From contig NC_068349.1 of the NCBI RefSeq assembly GCF_014633365.1, positions 32,068,753 through 32,132,752 of the forward strand: a stretch of DNA of 64,000 bases. Direction: 5' to 3'. Position numbers and translations under genes: made by a program. This DNA comes from Diospyros lotus (lineage: Eukaryota; Streptophyta; Magnoliopsida; Ericales; Ebenaceae). The notes under the pieces were generated by a model. The model searched no databases and had not been told where the DNA came from. It saw only the letters and a program-made list of their open reading frames with translations. Below are positions 12,260 to 29,418 of the stretch, piece after piece. Numbering within the stretch: the stretch's first letter is position 1; each line of letters opens with the position of its first letter.

Positions 12260-15200
12260 TCATGAGGTATTCCGTCTATTCCGATCATTGCACATACATT
12301 CAGGGATGGGAAACTTGGTAACATCCCTTCCAGCTTTGCTGGTCCTGAGATCCGGCTGCCCAAAGGCTTCCCGGTGCAAGTCCCTTATAATCTGGTTGAA
12401 CTCTGATTCCGGGAGAGAATCACTCATGAAGTATGGGAGCATCTGTCTTTTGTTCGGGGTTATGTACTTCTTGTGCCCAGCGTAGGCTCGATGTCCCTGC
12501 ATTGACAACAGAGATCAAGCCGTTACAACAGTTGCTCAGGCCGTTATCCATCTATCCTAATCAAAGCCAACAATATGGACAAAGCAACGTTATAGGCAAA
12601 CTATAATCTAAACTAACAAAACAACAGATCATGACTTCATCCCACCATGTGTTGTCGGTTATATAAACTCTAGCTAGCAGATCATTTCCATTTACGGTTT
12701 TAGCTTCTTCTGTAAAGCTATATTCAAATTGAAATTAATGCCCATAAAACATGCGGTTTGGCATCACTGGGAATTTGTCATGCTCAGCTGCCATTTTGCT
12801 AGCTATCATTACCAACAAGATGCAATTGAAATAATGATGGCAACAGCTGCAATACCTGGATTGCATGGCCCATGTTTCCACCATGAGACGGCATGAAAAC
12901 ATCACTGTTCTCGGCTACGATGAAGTCAAGGGCAGCCATAAAGGAAGCTTTGTTTGCAAATGGCTCGAGTTCCCCGGGCAAGGCAAGATCTTCCTTGTTG
13001 TACAAATGAGGAAATTCAGTCATTAGCGGTAGCAAGGCTTCTTTCCCTCCCAATGGTTTACCACCAGCCCAGTATATTCTTGAGCTCTTCGGAGCTCCCA
13101 AGGCCTTAAGCAGTCTATACAATAAAGTGAATACCATCTTAATTACTACACATTACAAGAATTAGTTGAGAAAGAGGCAATAAGAACAGCAGCAAAATGT
13201 AGGAGTATTTGGTTATGAAGCTTACCTTGTAACTTCTTGTGCATTCAAGGGGCAGAGCCCTGCGAGCTTTCTATCATGGTAACTCATGTTTGATTTTGAA
13301 GTTAAGAGTTCAGGCCGTAGCTTCCTCTCATTCATTACCATCTCATCATACTTGTGACTCAAACCGGGAACACAACCCGTCCTCACCCACACATCCTTCT
13401 CCATTCGTAGATGAAGAGCAACATAAGGACCTTTGCTCCGCATCCTCTCCGTGAGCTTGTTACCAAAGTCTAAGATTGGTGGGGCAAACCTCAGTGCCTG
13501 AAACGCAACCTATGATCAAAAAAAGCTTGTAGTCAGCATACTAATTAAGGAATCAAATAAAGAGCAACAACCTTTATAGATAAAGGTGTGATTAAAAATT
13601 AAAAGCAATTAGGGCTCATGAATGAAGGGACAAATATACCTTGCACCTAAGCTTCTGAAGATCAGATGGGAGATCTTTAGAAAGTCTTGAATCCAAACCA
13701 CGTAAGAGCAGAACCCCGTCTCTCCTAAGCTGCAGAACCAACAGAAATAGCATCAGCAAGATTCATCATGACACTAGTCAGACTACCCAGCTGGGCATAT
13801 ACAACAATAACAATCACAAGCCTTGACCCCACTATCCAGATAGGTGGAATCGACCACCGTTGGGCATATACTTCCAAAATATTTCAAAACAATCAGTAGT
13901 TTTTTCATAGCCTTATGACAGCAAGTAATAAATTAAAAGAAAAAGGCCTACTGTGTGTGGCAGTGCACACAAGTGAAAATAAGATCCTTCAACCAAATTA
14001 TTAGTCCAAAATATATAAAGGATTGATTGAGCTTAAAATGAGCTAAACCCCCATCTGAACAATTTGAACTTCCAAGTTCTTTCTGCCCTATTTATTTGGT
14101 ACTATAACAATTAAACAGACATATAAACACTAAACCAAATTCCAGCCTTGCAAAATACAATCACAGGAACTTTGCCTTTGTTTATTATACACTAAAAGAA
14201 ATTAAGCACTGTATTGCTTATCTAGAATTCAGAAGTGATCAAACACTTATAAGGCAATGTTTCATACCCGTCTAAGGTAATGAGCTCGAATCCATTGAGG
14301 GGTGACATTGAATGGCACCCGTTTCTCCTCTACCGGCCTTGACATCAAGTGTGTGGATGGCAGTGATGAAACTATGCGCACATCATCGGCAAGCACTTTC
14401 TTGAAGTGATCCAAATCAAATATATCTGAAAATTCACTGCAAAAAATGGGGAACAAAAGCAGAAACAATAAACAGTAAGCCTCCAAAATTTTTCATAATT
14501 TTCAATACCAAGAGCAGCAAAACAAAGAAAATATTAAAGCATCATGTCAATTTGAAATGGGAAAATCCGGCATTAGGATTTTTTTTGAGTTTAACTCTTG
14601 ATTATATTCTTCTCTTCTATAGGTTTATCATTTGCATAGCTTTTTCTATAGATAGCTCTGTCCATCCGGCAACCATGTAATTCATTGTTTTGGGTCACTT
14701 GTTTCTTCTAATCCCCCCCCCCCCCCCCAAAAAAAAAAAAAAAAAAAAAAAAAATCAAAGATTGTGCAAACCTTTCATCGCCCCAAACGACGTTGACTTG
14801 CAAGACGGGAACAACCAGAGCAGCCCCAAGAATTCTGGCGATCACCACAGCGTCAACAATCTGATTCCTCTGCTGGTTCATCCCGCCCGAGACCACCACC
14901 ATCAGATACCGCGTTCTATCCTTCACAATCTCGCCGCTCCATTTTCTGTACTCCTTGCTGAAATCCAAACACGGCCTGTACCCCAACCCATCCGGCTGCT
15001 CCCAGAACTCACTCTCCTCCTGTTCTTCTTCTCGTTCCTCAACGACATGGTTTTCACTCTTTGCCGCAACGGCAAGCTGCGAACTCGAAAAGCCATTTGA
15101 CGAGGCCGAACACGGGGCAACAAGATCGAGTTTGGGCCACAGCATGAGCATCCCGAGAAAGGCGCAGAGAAAGAGAGAGAAGAGCCAAAACCTAGGGTTC

Positions 15201-15334
15201 TTGAGGAAACTACGCTTGGTCATGGAGGACTTCTTAGGAGAGAGAAGCAGGGACTGGAGAGAGGAAGAGGATAGAGAGGTGATTATCTGAGAGGGAACGG
15301 AGATGTAAGCTTGTTGTTGCGTCCACTTCGCCAT
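12260..15334 (-). CDS. O-fucosyltransferase family protein (GDP-fucose protein O-fucosyltransferase fold), complete, 6 exons
   Basis: Exons on the minus strand are 15334-14772, 14436-14268, 13729-13640, 13509-13226, 13114-12856 and 12496-12260. All introns are GT-AG and the joined frame is 1602 nt, 533 residues plus stop. The ATG at 15334 (MAKWTQQQ) is preferred over an in-frame ATG at 15382 because the duplicated copy at 51238 keeps it just after the same CT-rich leader. Residues about 49-66 form one hydrophobic segment after a basic stretch, as in a type II Golgi membrane protein. Family motifs are GGMNQQRNQIVDAVVIARILG (about 150-170), ALHLRMEKDVW (about 305-315) and, at the C-terminus, GHRAYAGHKKYITPNKR. 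Plant members of this family are thought to transfer fucose or related sugars in the secretory pathway; the acceptor cannot be told from sequence. A partial inverted copy lies at 51170-60310. Family assignment is firm; membership of a particular subfamily is not. Confidence 0.93.
14712..14755. repeat. Poly-C/poly-A homopolymer tract in intron 1
   Basis: A run of C followed directly by a run of A lies in intron 1 of the O-fucosyltransferase gene, about 16 bases beyond the splice donor at 14771. On the transcript it reads as a T-run then a G-run. The duplicated copy has only short T and G runs at the same place (about 51813-51841), so the tract expanded after duplication or is a sequencing artefact. 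Confidence 0.9.
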
Positions 15335-15734
15335 TGCAGAGAGAGAGAGAGAGACAAAGGCACTATCACGAAGCTTTTCCAAGCCAAGAGGCCGACGACT
15401 TGACTATGGTGGTGGCAATTGGCAAAGCTATTTCAAGTTTCCTGGCTTTGGGTTTGGCTTTCTCGGAAAGTTTCAAGAGACACAGAGACCAAACCATGCT
15501 ATTGGGCGGCGGGAACGCGAAGTGGCGTCATTACGCGTTTGCTAATGACGCGGACAAGTCTACTCGTCTTTCCGTTTCTAATGCATCAACTACCCATCGT
15601 CTCAAACGCGCCTTTATGCATCTCATAATAATTTTTTTTATTATTAATACATATTTATATAATTTAAAATATATACAAAAATATATTAATAACATTTTTC
15701 CAAAAGATATATAACACCTAAAAAAAAAGTCTAG

Positions 15735-16110
15735 AGTGCCTAATGGGCTTACCGATTACTTAAAGGGGATAAAAAAACGATTTTGCCCTGTTTATTTTGT
15801 AAATTTATAAAGTGGGCCACTACTGCTCTCTCTCTGCTCACTTGTCTCCCTTCCATGGCCATCGCCCTCACCTCGTGCCCATCATCCATCGCCTCGCCTC
15901 GTCGACCATCGCTGCATATTTGAAAATGCAGTGAGGCGAGACGTGGCGTGGCGACAGAGACGAGGCAAGGGCAACAAGGCGACAAGGGCGAGGTAGCGAG
16001 GCGACAACCATGGAAGGGAGATGAGCGAGCAGTAGTGGTCGGGGCAAAATTGTCTTTTTGCTCCCTTTCTGTAAACTGCTCGATAAGCCCGTTAGGTCTT
16101 GTCGAACGAC
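15735..16110. mobile_element. Foldback element with GC-rich core
   Basis: The two halves are imperfect inverted copies: CCTAATGGGCTTACCGATTA and AAACGATTTTGCCC on the left pair with AAAATTGTC and CGATAAGCCCGTTAGG on the right. Further in, CCACTACTGCTC and CTCCCTTCCATGG pair with CCATGGAAGGGAG and GAGCAGTAGTGG. The core is rich in GCGAGGCGA. Frames through it are not genes. No clear target duplication. Confidence 0.72.
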
Positions 16111-16350
16111 TCTTGTATTTATTTATAGTCAACCAAACATTACTTTTGAAATTTGTCATTTTTAAAACATTTGAAAATAAAATTTAAAAATGGTGTATAA
16201 TAAAATTTTAATATAATAAAAATACTCTCAATTTTTTCTCTCCAATTATCCAAAATCTGATTATTTATCGATCTCTCTTTTGTTTGATCATAATTAAATT
16301 ATTATTAAATAAAAAAATAGACAAATCGTCCAATCTTAACCAATTCACTA

Positions 16351-16690
16351 AGGTAGTATTTGTTAAATAAAATATGAATTGAAAAAAATAAAATATGAAA
16401 AATATTATATACAAAAATACTTTTTATTGTGTTTGCTAATTTTAGTGATTTACTGAAAAAGAAAATCATATGACTTCTTATTTAAAATTTTACAGATAAA
16501 AAAAATGACTTACATGCTCTATCTTATAAAAACGTTATTCTTAGTATATTTAAAAAAAAAACAAATAATCTGATATAAATATTAAAATATTTTATAATCT
16601 TATTTCGATCATTCCATATTTTGATACGAAAAGTATTTTAATTTTAATTTAATATAATATTATTTTATTTATTTTAATAAACGTTACCTA
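16351..16690. mobile_element. MITE with AGGTARTRTTTGTTAA ends
   Basis: AGGTAGTATTTGTTAA at the left and its inverted form TTAATAAACGTTACCT at the right enclose about 340 bp of AT-rich, non-coding sequence. Related copies are at 29072-29418 and, partially, at 18150-18400 and 21230-21462. Confidence 0.72.
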
Positions 16691-18400
16691 AATAAAAGAA
16701 GATAATGGATAGAGAATGATAGAAAAGTAGAAGAACATTTTTGTCATATTAATAATGATAGAAAAAATATAATTATAGTTGTAAAATTAAAAAAAATATT
16801 AAATATTAATTTTAAAATGTCATGAATATTTTTATTTTATTAAATCATTGACTATAATTTATCTTAAAAAATCAAGGCATTAATGAACATTTTCTTTTTT
16901 TTTTCATGGAGGGGCAAATTGGTCAAACCACAGTAACAATATTCTGGGAAGCACTGCAAGCGAAGAGAAATAAATATTAATTTGACTAGCCGTTATTCCA
17001 CGTCCTTAACGTGTGACAGCCTGTCCTGTGCTTGCTCAGCTTCCACCAGAAACTTTCCGCTGCTCCGGTTGTACTTACGTTCATTTTGGTAAATTGAATA
17101 AATTTCATCTAACGGTACAGTCATCTTAATTTTTAAAAATTATCTCAAAACAATTCATTTTCATAAATAATTAAATAAATTTATTACCCTAACATCATTG
17201 CTATATATACATATATAAATAATACTAATATTAATTGATGTATCATAAATTAAGACATAAAGATTCAAAAAGGCCTAAAGAAGACAAAACCTAAAGTTTA
17301 TAAAGAGAAAAATATCTCAAAACCCGAAAAATTGTCCAACAAGAATTCTCAATGATTTTTGGGAGACTATCAAGAAAATTGTCAATAGTCTTGTGAGATT
17401 TTTCATAAATTTGAAGATTCATGACACTATCTTGCAGAAAAATTCTTAAGAGACAGACGAATAGAGGCAAAAAGACTAAAATGTCTTTACCTACATTACA
17501 TTACAATTTTTTTAATATAATGTGAGTGAAGATATTTTAATGTTTTAATCTCTATTCTATAAGTCTGTCTGTTAACCTATCTGACATTGTAGAAAGATTC
17601 CTATCTTGCATTCTTTGGCAATGTTATTTCTCGTGAGAATGTATCGATTTGAAGACCATTTTTTAATATATAAAATTTATTATTATATCTAGATAATAAT
17701 ATTAATTAAAATATAATAAAGATAGTGTATTTTCAAATAATGTAAATCTATTTCATTTTATTTATTTTTAATTTTCAAACATCACTGTATATATACGCGT
17801 ATTACAAGAGCCTGTCATTGTCACGACATGCTAGTCCGTCCACAGGGCTGGCACCCAGTTGGCGCAACTCTATAAAATGGAAGTGGGACAATAACGTTTG
17901 TGAACTCGCTTACTTACAAATATCAGTTTATTTTTTTCGAATCTGATCAAACTAGCACATGTTACGCCGCCAACTGCAAAGTTAAGAACTAATAGGAAGA
18001 GATGAGATTATAAAAATAGAGATTTGATATTGGACTAACAGGAGGTGGTCTGTGGGCCCATCGCCCCCAAATGATTATTTTACGCAAGTAAGATAATAAT
18101 TTTATATAAAAATATATATAAATAATAAAAAAATATTATATATACATAATTTATTTAGATAATGTTGGTTAAAATAAATAAAATAAAATTATATTAAAAT
18201 AAAATTAAAATAAATTTTAAACTAAGATATAAAATATCAAAATAAGATTAGAAAATATTTTAAGATTTTTATCAGACTGTTTGTTAAATTTTTTAAAATA
18301 TATTAAAAATTATATTTTTTTCATTTCATATATTTGTTAAAATACGTATAAAAAATACTAAGATAAAAATTTTTAATCAAAATATCTCTATTTCCAAATT
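16691..18400. other. AT-rich intergenic region
   Basis: No gene or conserved frame. Contains a probable partial MITE copy at about 18150-18400 (GATAATGTTGGTTAAAATAAA). Confidence 0.45.
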
Positions 18401-18417
18401 TATTCAAAATTGTTTAC

Positions 18418-18595
18418 AACAAAGACAACGACGATAGACAAAACAAGCTATAATAGAGGTGACAATGATAGACAGACAAAACAGGCTGAAGCAAAGGCGA
18501 TAATGGTAAGCAAAGTAAGCCACGTTTGTGCAGAGGCAACGATGGTAGGCAAAGTTGGCCATAACGGAGGCAACAACGACAGACAAAATAGAAAA
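18418..18595. repeat. Degenerate tandem repeat, unit about 37 bp, 4-5 copies
   Basis: Units carry GACAATGATAGACAGACAAAACAGG or variants (for example ACGATGGTAGGCAAAG), separated by AGAGGCAA or AAAGGCGA. It ends just before the LTR at 18631. The open frames across it are repeat artefacts. Confidence 0.7.
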
Positions 18596-18630
18596 ATGAA
18601 AAAAGAAAAGAAAAGAAAAGAAAGGAAGAT

Positions 18631-21223
18631 GTAATATCCGAGAAATGCTTGAGGTTATAAATGGAATTTTACGAAAGACATAAGTAAAATTTTCGAAAGA
18701 ATAAGGCTATTAGGGTATACTATCACAGTTTTAAGAAACCAAATCAACCGAAGGAGTACCTCGAACTCTAGATATTTAAGGAAAATAGAATAGTACTGAC
18801 AAGTGAATCAAGGCATGATTTTAGGTATCAAAAGAAATTAGATTGAGAACGATTTTCGGTACAGCTATAGATCAGATTGAAAAATCGAATCAACGTAAAA
18901 AACATCTGAAAAGTCAACAGAGTGTTATGAGAACTTAGATTTTATATATGAAACAACCCTCAAGCGATTTCAGGTTGAAATGAAGGGATTTAGGGTTAAA
19001 ACGATCAACTGGGCCAAAGTATAATTTACTAATTCTGTTCGAAAGAGGTCAAAATGATAGTTTTTCAAAAATTTCAAGGATGAAATAAAGAGTACAAAAC
19101 TTGTAGGCCTTAGTGGTATCGTTAGAAAAATCAGGGGCCTCAAGGATAGGGGCAAATCGAAATTGGAAAAAACTAGAGGGCCAAAGTGTAATTAACCAAA
19201 CCGCAGTGTGAACGCTGCAAGAAAATGACCGTCGCACTGCCACTGCACGTGGAGGCTATTTATAGTGATGGGACGACCGATGGAGGGCTAGGGAAGGTTG
19301 TATACGACGCTTAGAGGCTTGGGGGCCAAGTCTTGGCCGGTGATTAGTCGAAAGATGGTCAATTTTTTGCTATAAAAAGGGGTTGAGAGTTTCAACATTT
19401 TTGCATCAAATTGGTCGCGTTTAGGTGTGTCATTGCATCAAGGGGAAGAATTCTAGAGCTTTTGGGAGGATTTTCATTAAGTTTCGAAGCTCGCCGGAGA
19501 TGCGAGGCGGATGCCAAGACCAGACCTGCAACCGGCCATTTGGGACTTTTTCCGGTGACATTTCAGGCATCCAAAGGTGCCACTGGGATTGACTAAGCGA
19601 GGGCTTTAAGGGGGTGGAATCAGATTGATCATCGAAGTAGTCACTGGGGGTCGAATTTGAGGAAGACGATTGACGCGTGGCTTGCACGTGCTACCTTTCA
19701 CGCGTAGACAAGCGCTGGGCGCGTGGGACATGGGTAAATACGAAATTTTCTTTGTATATTTTTGTTAAATTATTTTAGGAATTATCATGTTGAAAAATTT
19801 AAGAAAAATGATTGAGGAGATAATTATTTTAGAATTATCAAGGTGAAAACTAAGAGAAAAATAAAGGAAATTATGAAAAATTAAGAAAAAATGAATTTTG
19901 ATGTTCCTTTAAATAAATATGATCTCTAGGGAGTACCGTGGCTTGAGGTTGAGTATAAGTATGGGTATTTGAGGTGTGACACACAAATCGAGGTCATGCA
20001 CGATGATCGAGGCATTCCAAATACGTTCGAGCTGAGTATTCGCCCCCAAAACTTGATTTATTGTGGGTGTTTCTACCCTAAAATTTGGTATTTGTGCTAC
20101 CTAAATATGTTATGATTTCATGCAAAATGATTTTATTGCATGCAAATGGTAACCAGAGACGGTTGGTTTCATGAGAGAGGTTCGTCCCTAAATGTTTTGT
20201 ACATGTGTATTGTATTTTATAAAATGTTATTTATATGATGCATTGAGTTGTGATATGTGGCATTGTCATGCGTTTTGTATTATTCATATGGAATGTCAGC
20301 CTGGGATGTCTGGATAATGTAATCGTAATTCTCCAAGGGTATTGCCGGAATAATGTTTAAGGGTATCTTGTGCCGGTGTGCATGCCAGGATAATCGCATT
20401 GGTTACCGTGCCGGGCCGTATGGCCAAGGAAGTTGCACTAGGATGACTGGTGGTCCATATGGAATTTGAGTTGGGATTGGGTAGTGGTTTCTAGATGCTT
20501 TTGAGTGGGAACGTAATCTCTGACGTGATTGTGGTGAGCCGGGTTCCTGCGTTGATGTGACTCTCTTAGGCCGGGAGTGATAACGATTGTTCCCGAGGTG
20601 TTGGGGAGATGCGTTGACCTTGTCCCTTTTAAGTTAGGACCGTGTTGTGTTAATGTGTCGGTATGGTGATGTTGCCTTTAGAGAGATTGCTCCTTCCCCG
20701 TGGTTAGGTTAAGCACTATGTGGGATTTTCTTGAGCTAAGGCTTGTTGGGTTGTGTCGGTTTGTTCATATCTTGCATACATTCATGAAAACGTGTTTTGA
20801 ACTCTCACTTAGATGATTCATCATCTAATATGGACTATGTCTCTGGAATATTCAAACGTTCCAGGTAAAGACAGCGATGCGAAAGGAAAAGGGATTGCCG
20901 ATGAGTGACGACGATCAGTGGATAGTTTATAGTATGTCGTTGTCAATTATGTTTTACCTTTTGACGATATCATGTTAAACATTGGTTCGGTTTTGTGTTA
21001 TGAATAAAGTGGTTTCGATTACGTTCTATTGAGGTTTTGATCTAGCTTCTGCATTTGAGGTGATTTACCTGTTTTAGTTTATTAATGATTCTAAGTTGAT
21101 GTATTGAGAAGATGTGTTGAGATTGTCGGGGAATGATTTATATGTTGAGTTTCTGTTGGAAAAAAAAAAATGTATCTTTGAAGTCTCAAGTTATCTAATG
21201 CCCTAGGAGAGCGGGGTGTTATA
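18631..21223 (+). mobile_element. Ty3/gypsy large LTR, probably solo, 2.6 kb
   Basis: Begins TGTAATATCCGAG and ends GGGGTGTTATA. It contains the inverted counterpart of the conserved block in 1343-3515 (GGAATATTCAAACGTTCCAGG, 20848-20868) and a TATA-like GCTATAAAAAGGGG at 19369-19382. No primer site or coding sequence adjoins it, so it seems to be a solo LTR, though no clear target duplication was found. Confidence 0.7.
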
Positions 21224-21229
21224 AAAAAC

Positions 21230-21462
21230 AAGAATATGAACAAGGGTGAGGGTTTTATGAGACGATGACATATAAGTCATTTTCTCTTATTTGTATAATC
21301 CCAAATAAATTTCTCTAAGAAGGGAGGGATAAATTTGTTTGCAAAATCTCAAACTAGTGGAATTTTAGATAAATTTAACAAATATAATAAAAAATATTTT
21401 TGTCTAAAATATTTTCTATATTCTACTTTTTCTGACCCATATTTTGGTTAACAAACACTACC
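21230..21462. mobile_element. Partial MITE copy
   Basis: Ends GTTAACAAACACTACCT, matching the right end of the MITE at 29072-29418, with similar preceding sequence (TAAATTTAACAAATATAAT, TTCTATATTCTACTTTTT). The left end is truncated. Confidence 0.65.
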
Positions 21463-21553
21463 TTAGTTAAAATCACTTAGGAATTGTTTCACAACACAAC
21501 CAAGGTAATCTTGTATTAAATAATAATATTAACAAATAAAGGGTGTCTATTTA

Positions 21554-22143
21554 GGATTATGCTATTTGTATAGAAGGTCTTTTACAGGTGGTTTTATAGG
21601 TAACTTGAAAAGACTATTTTGTCCATTTCTCTCTTATCTCAATGACTATTTTACCCCTTTCTCTCCCCTCTCTCCTCCATCCCCTCTTTCTCTCTCTCTC
21701 TCTCTCTCTCTTCTCCTCCCCCTTCAGCGCCGCCCACCACCGCTCGTTGCCTTGCCTTCGCCGCTACCTCGCCTGCCCGACAGTTGATGTCTTGCCAGGC
21801 CGCGAGAGGCGAGGTGGCTAGGCAAGGATGCAGCAGGTGGCGAGCGGCGACGGTCGGTCAAGTGAGAGGCGAGGCAGCAGTTGGCCAGACAAAAGGGGAG
21901 GTGTCAGCAAGGCCAAGTAGTAGCGGCGGCGGGTGACAAGGCAGCGGCGAGATAAAGGCTATGAGAGACAGTGGTGAAGGGGAAAAGGGAGAGAGAGGTG
22001 CAGTTATTGGAGGGGGAAGATGAGAGAGAGGAGAGGAGAGAAGAGAATATCGTGAATTTATCACGATAAGTCCTCAATTTATCACGAGAATATCATTGTG
22101 TAAACCCAACTATAATTTGCCTTATGTACAAATAACATTATTC
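21554..22143. mobile_element. Mutator-type MITE directly after the beta-glucosidase stop codon
   Basis: Terminal repeats GGATTATGCTATTTGTA and (inverted) GAATAATGTTATTTGTA are flanked by perfect 9-bp duplications GTCTATTTA at 21545-21553 and 22144-22152. The core has a CT repeat and GCGAGGCGA-rich sequence. The right duplication contains CTA, the complement of the beta-glucosidase TAG stop. Nine-bp duplications are typical of Mutator-like elements. Confidence 0.9.
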
Positions 22144-22145
22144 GT

Positions 22146-26982
<4,837 letters not shown>

Positions 26983-27068
26983 GGCTGATGCTGTTGGTCT
27001 CTTCCAGGCATAGGCCTGAATTTTCTTTCACTCATCCATCTCAGTCTGATCTACAGCTTCTTCAATGA

Positions 27069-28140
27069 TTGCTTGGTCCCCGTTTTCCTGCCCAATACTC
27101 ATAGTAGTAGTGGCTAAACACGAAAGAAGCAATCACCATGACCCCGTTGTCGTCCACATCGCATTGTCGTCCTCATCGCAGTCCTTCCAAGTGCGGTGTG
27201 GTCGAATGCATCTGATTCTAACTCCATAATTAATTTATATTCCATATACCATATCTTAAAAATCTCATTTACTCTTGTTGACTCTAACAGCGACTCAGTT
27301 AATGATTCAATAAATATAAGATTATAATATAAATATCCTAACCTTTAAATTACAATAAGTTAAGAGTCACATCAGTAGATTCTGAGTTCGATTCCTTATC
27401 TGAACAGTGAGACAAAATCTTTACCTACAATTTACTTCTTTTATTAAAATCAAGGATACAAACGATCAGATATTGTTAAAAGATAATAATTTTAAAATTA
27501 TATAATATAAATAATCACTAATTAATATCTAACTATTAATACAAAATATAATTAGAAGTGTGAATGTAACATTTTGCTTAAAATTTATCCAACCACGTGA
27601 ATAGCATGCAATAATTGAACCAGGAGTTTGGTTAAGACCAAGTATATATTTTAGTTTCTTTATTGGTACGTTTTTTATTTAAATATTTTATTATTTTAAG
27701 TACATATTTAAATTATGTAATTTTGAATCAATTTATCTTTAAATTTGTATTATTTTGATTATACTCTTGAATTCATTGTTCTCAATAAATTTATCGAGAC
27801 GTGTAATTAAGTCGAAATTATATAGTTTAGGGATATAATAAAAATATTTAAGGGTATAATTCACTTAAAATTATAAATTTAAATGTATTTTTAAAATAAT
27901 AAAAAAATTCGAACGTTTAAATAAAAAAATATAAAATTATAATAATTGAAATATATATTCTACGGTGTATTCATAAGGGTGGGTGGTGTTAAATAATTGG
28001 ATAGGATGTTTTGATGACGTGGCCTTCTCAAAGTGGAATATCTGTTGGCAGTGGGACGTTCGGATGCTCTAAAGCGACGTAGATATTTTATGGCTTTTTT
28101 TAAAAAAAATATTTTATAATATTGAGGGCACTAATATACA
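27069..28140. other. AT-rich intergenic region upstream of the beta-glucosidase gene
   Basis: No gene. It should hold the promoter of the beta-glucosidase gene at its left end. A Pol III B-box-like GAGTTCGATTCC at 27387-27398 hints at an old SINE, without other support. Confidence 0.45.
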
Positions 28141-28149
28141 ATGTGAATT

Positions 28150-28647
28150 GGATAAAACTATTTGTACAGAACGAAGTCTATATATAGCTTTACAGAATTA
28201 TGAAATGATTAAATTACCCTTGATTTGTTCAATCCAACACACTATCTCTCTTTCGCCTCGTCTCTACTCTTCTTTCATCTGTCTCTCTCTTGCGCTTGCC
28301 TTTGTGCCTCTCTATTACTCTCTCCGAGTGTCGATCGTCGCCACCCGCTGCACCTCGATTGGTTTGGGTGGTTGCTGGTTGCTGGAGGTTACAGCGATGA
28401 GAAGGTGAGGCGGCAAGGCGCAGAGACGAGGGGCCTGGAGGCGACGAGGAGGCGAGGCAGTAGAAGAGACGGGAGGCGATAAGGTTGCAGATGAGGGCTA
28501 GGCAGCGGCGAGGTTCCAGGTAAGGGCGAGGCGGGCAGCGAGAAAGGGAGAGAGAGAGAGAAGGGGGTGAACAAATCGCGATATATTGCAATTTATCGCG
28601 TCTATAAAGGGATTATATGAACCCTTTCTGTACGAATAGCGCGACCC
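28150..28647. mobile_element. Mutator-type MITE, second copy
   Basis: Ends GGATAAAACTATTTGTACAG and (inverted) GGGTCGCGCTATTCGTACAG, with 9-bp flanks ATGTGAATT (28141-28149) and ATGTAAATT (28648-28656), one mismatch. The core is again GCGAGGCGA-rich, and AAATCGCGATATATTGCAATTT near the right end resembles the same position of the copy at 21554-22143. Confidence 0.85.
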
Positions 28648-29071
28648 ATGTAAATTATGTGCGTATGTTTGATGAAATATAAATGTTCAATTATATATTT
28701 TAGTTTATGTATTTATATTTTTTATTTAAATATTTTATTATTTTAAACACATTTCTGAATTGCATAATTTTAAATCAATTGTATTTCTAAATTTTTTATT
28801 ATTTTAATTATACATCTGAATTTATTATTTTTAATAAATTTGTCGAGATGTGAAATTGATTCTAAATTACATAATTTAATGATGTAATTAAAATAACAAA
28901 AAATTTAAAGGTGCAATTGACTTGAATTTGCAAGTGTATTGAGTGTTTTTAAAGAATAAAAAGTTTGAATGCCTAAATAAAAAAATATATAATTAGAGGG
29001 GTTAAATGATATCTAAATATATCATTTATATTATAGGAAACATTCTTAAATATGATAAAGAGTTTTTTTTC

Positions 29072-29418
29072 TAGTAACGTTTGTTAAAATGAGCAAAATA
29101 AAGTTGTATAAGATAAAGTTAGAATATTTTCTAAACTAAGATATGAAATGATCAAGATAAGATTGAGAAACATTCCAACACTTTTATTAGACTGTTTGTT
29201 AAATTTTTTGGAATGCATTATGAGACATATGGATCATTTTTCTTATTTGTAAGGTTTAAAATAAATTTATCTAAATAATTCTAAGTAAGAAGTCACGTGA
29301 TTTATTTTTTAATGGTTGTCAGATAAATTTAACAAATACAATGAAAAATACTTTTATTTGTAATATTTTCTATATTCTACTTTTTTTCGACGCATATTTT
29401 TGTTAACAAATATTACCT
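29072..29418. mobile_element. MITE related to 16351-16690
   Basis: AGTAACGTTTGTTAA at the left and TTAACAAATATTACCT at the right are inverted ends. Roughly 345 bp, AT-rich, no coding sequence. Confidence 0.75.

Noticed and set aside
14690..15290. Plus-strand frames of 111-136 codons
   Set aside because: Antisense shadows of exon 1 of the O-fucosyltransferase gene.
15334..15714. 126-codon plus-strand frame upstream of the O-fucosyltransferase gene
   Set aside because: Starts in the CT-rich leader of that gene read backwards and ends in AT-rich sequence; no motif.
27380..27440. Possible SINE from a B-box-like GAGTTCGATTCC
   Set aside because: No convincing A box, tail or target duplication.
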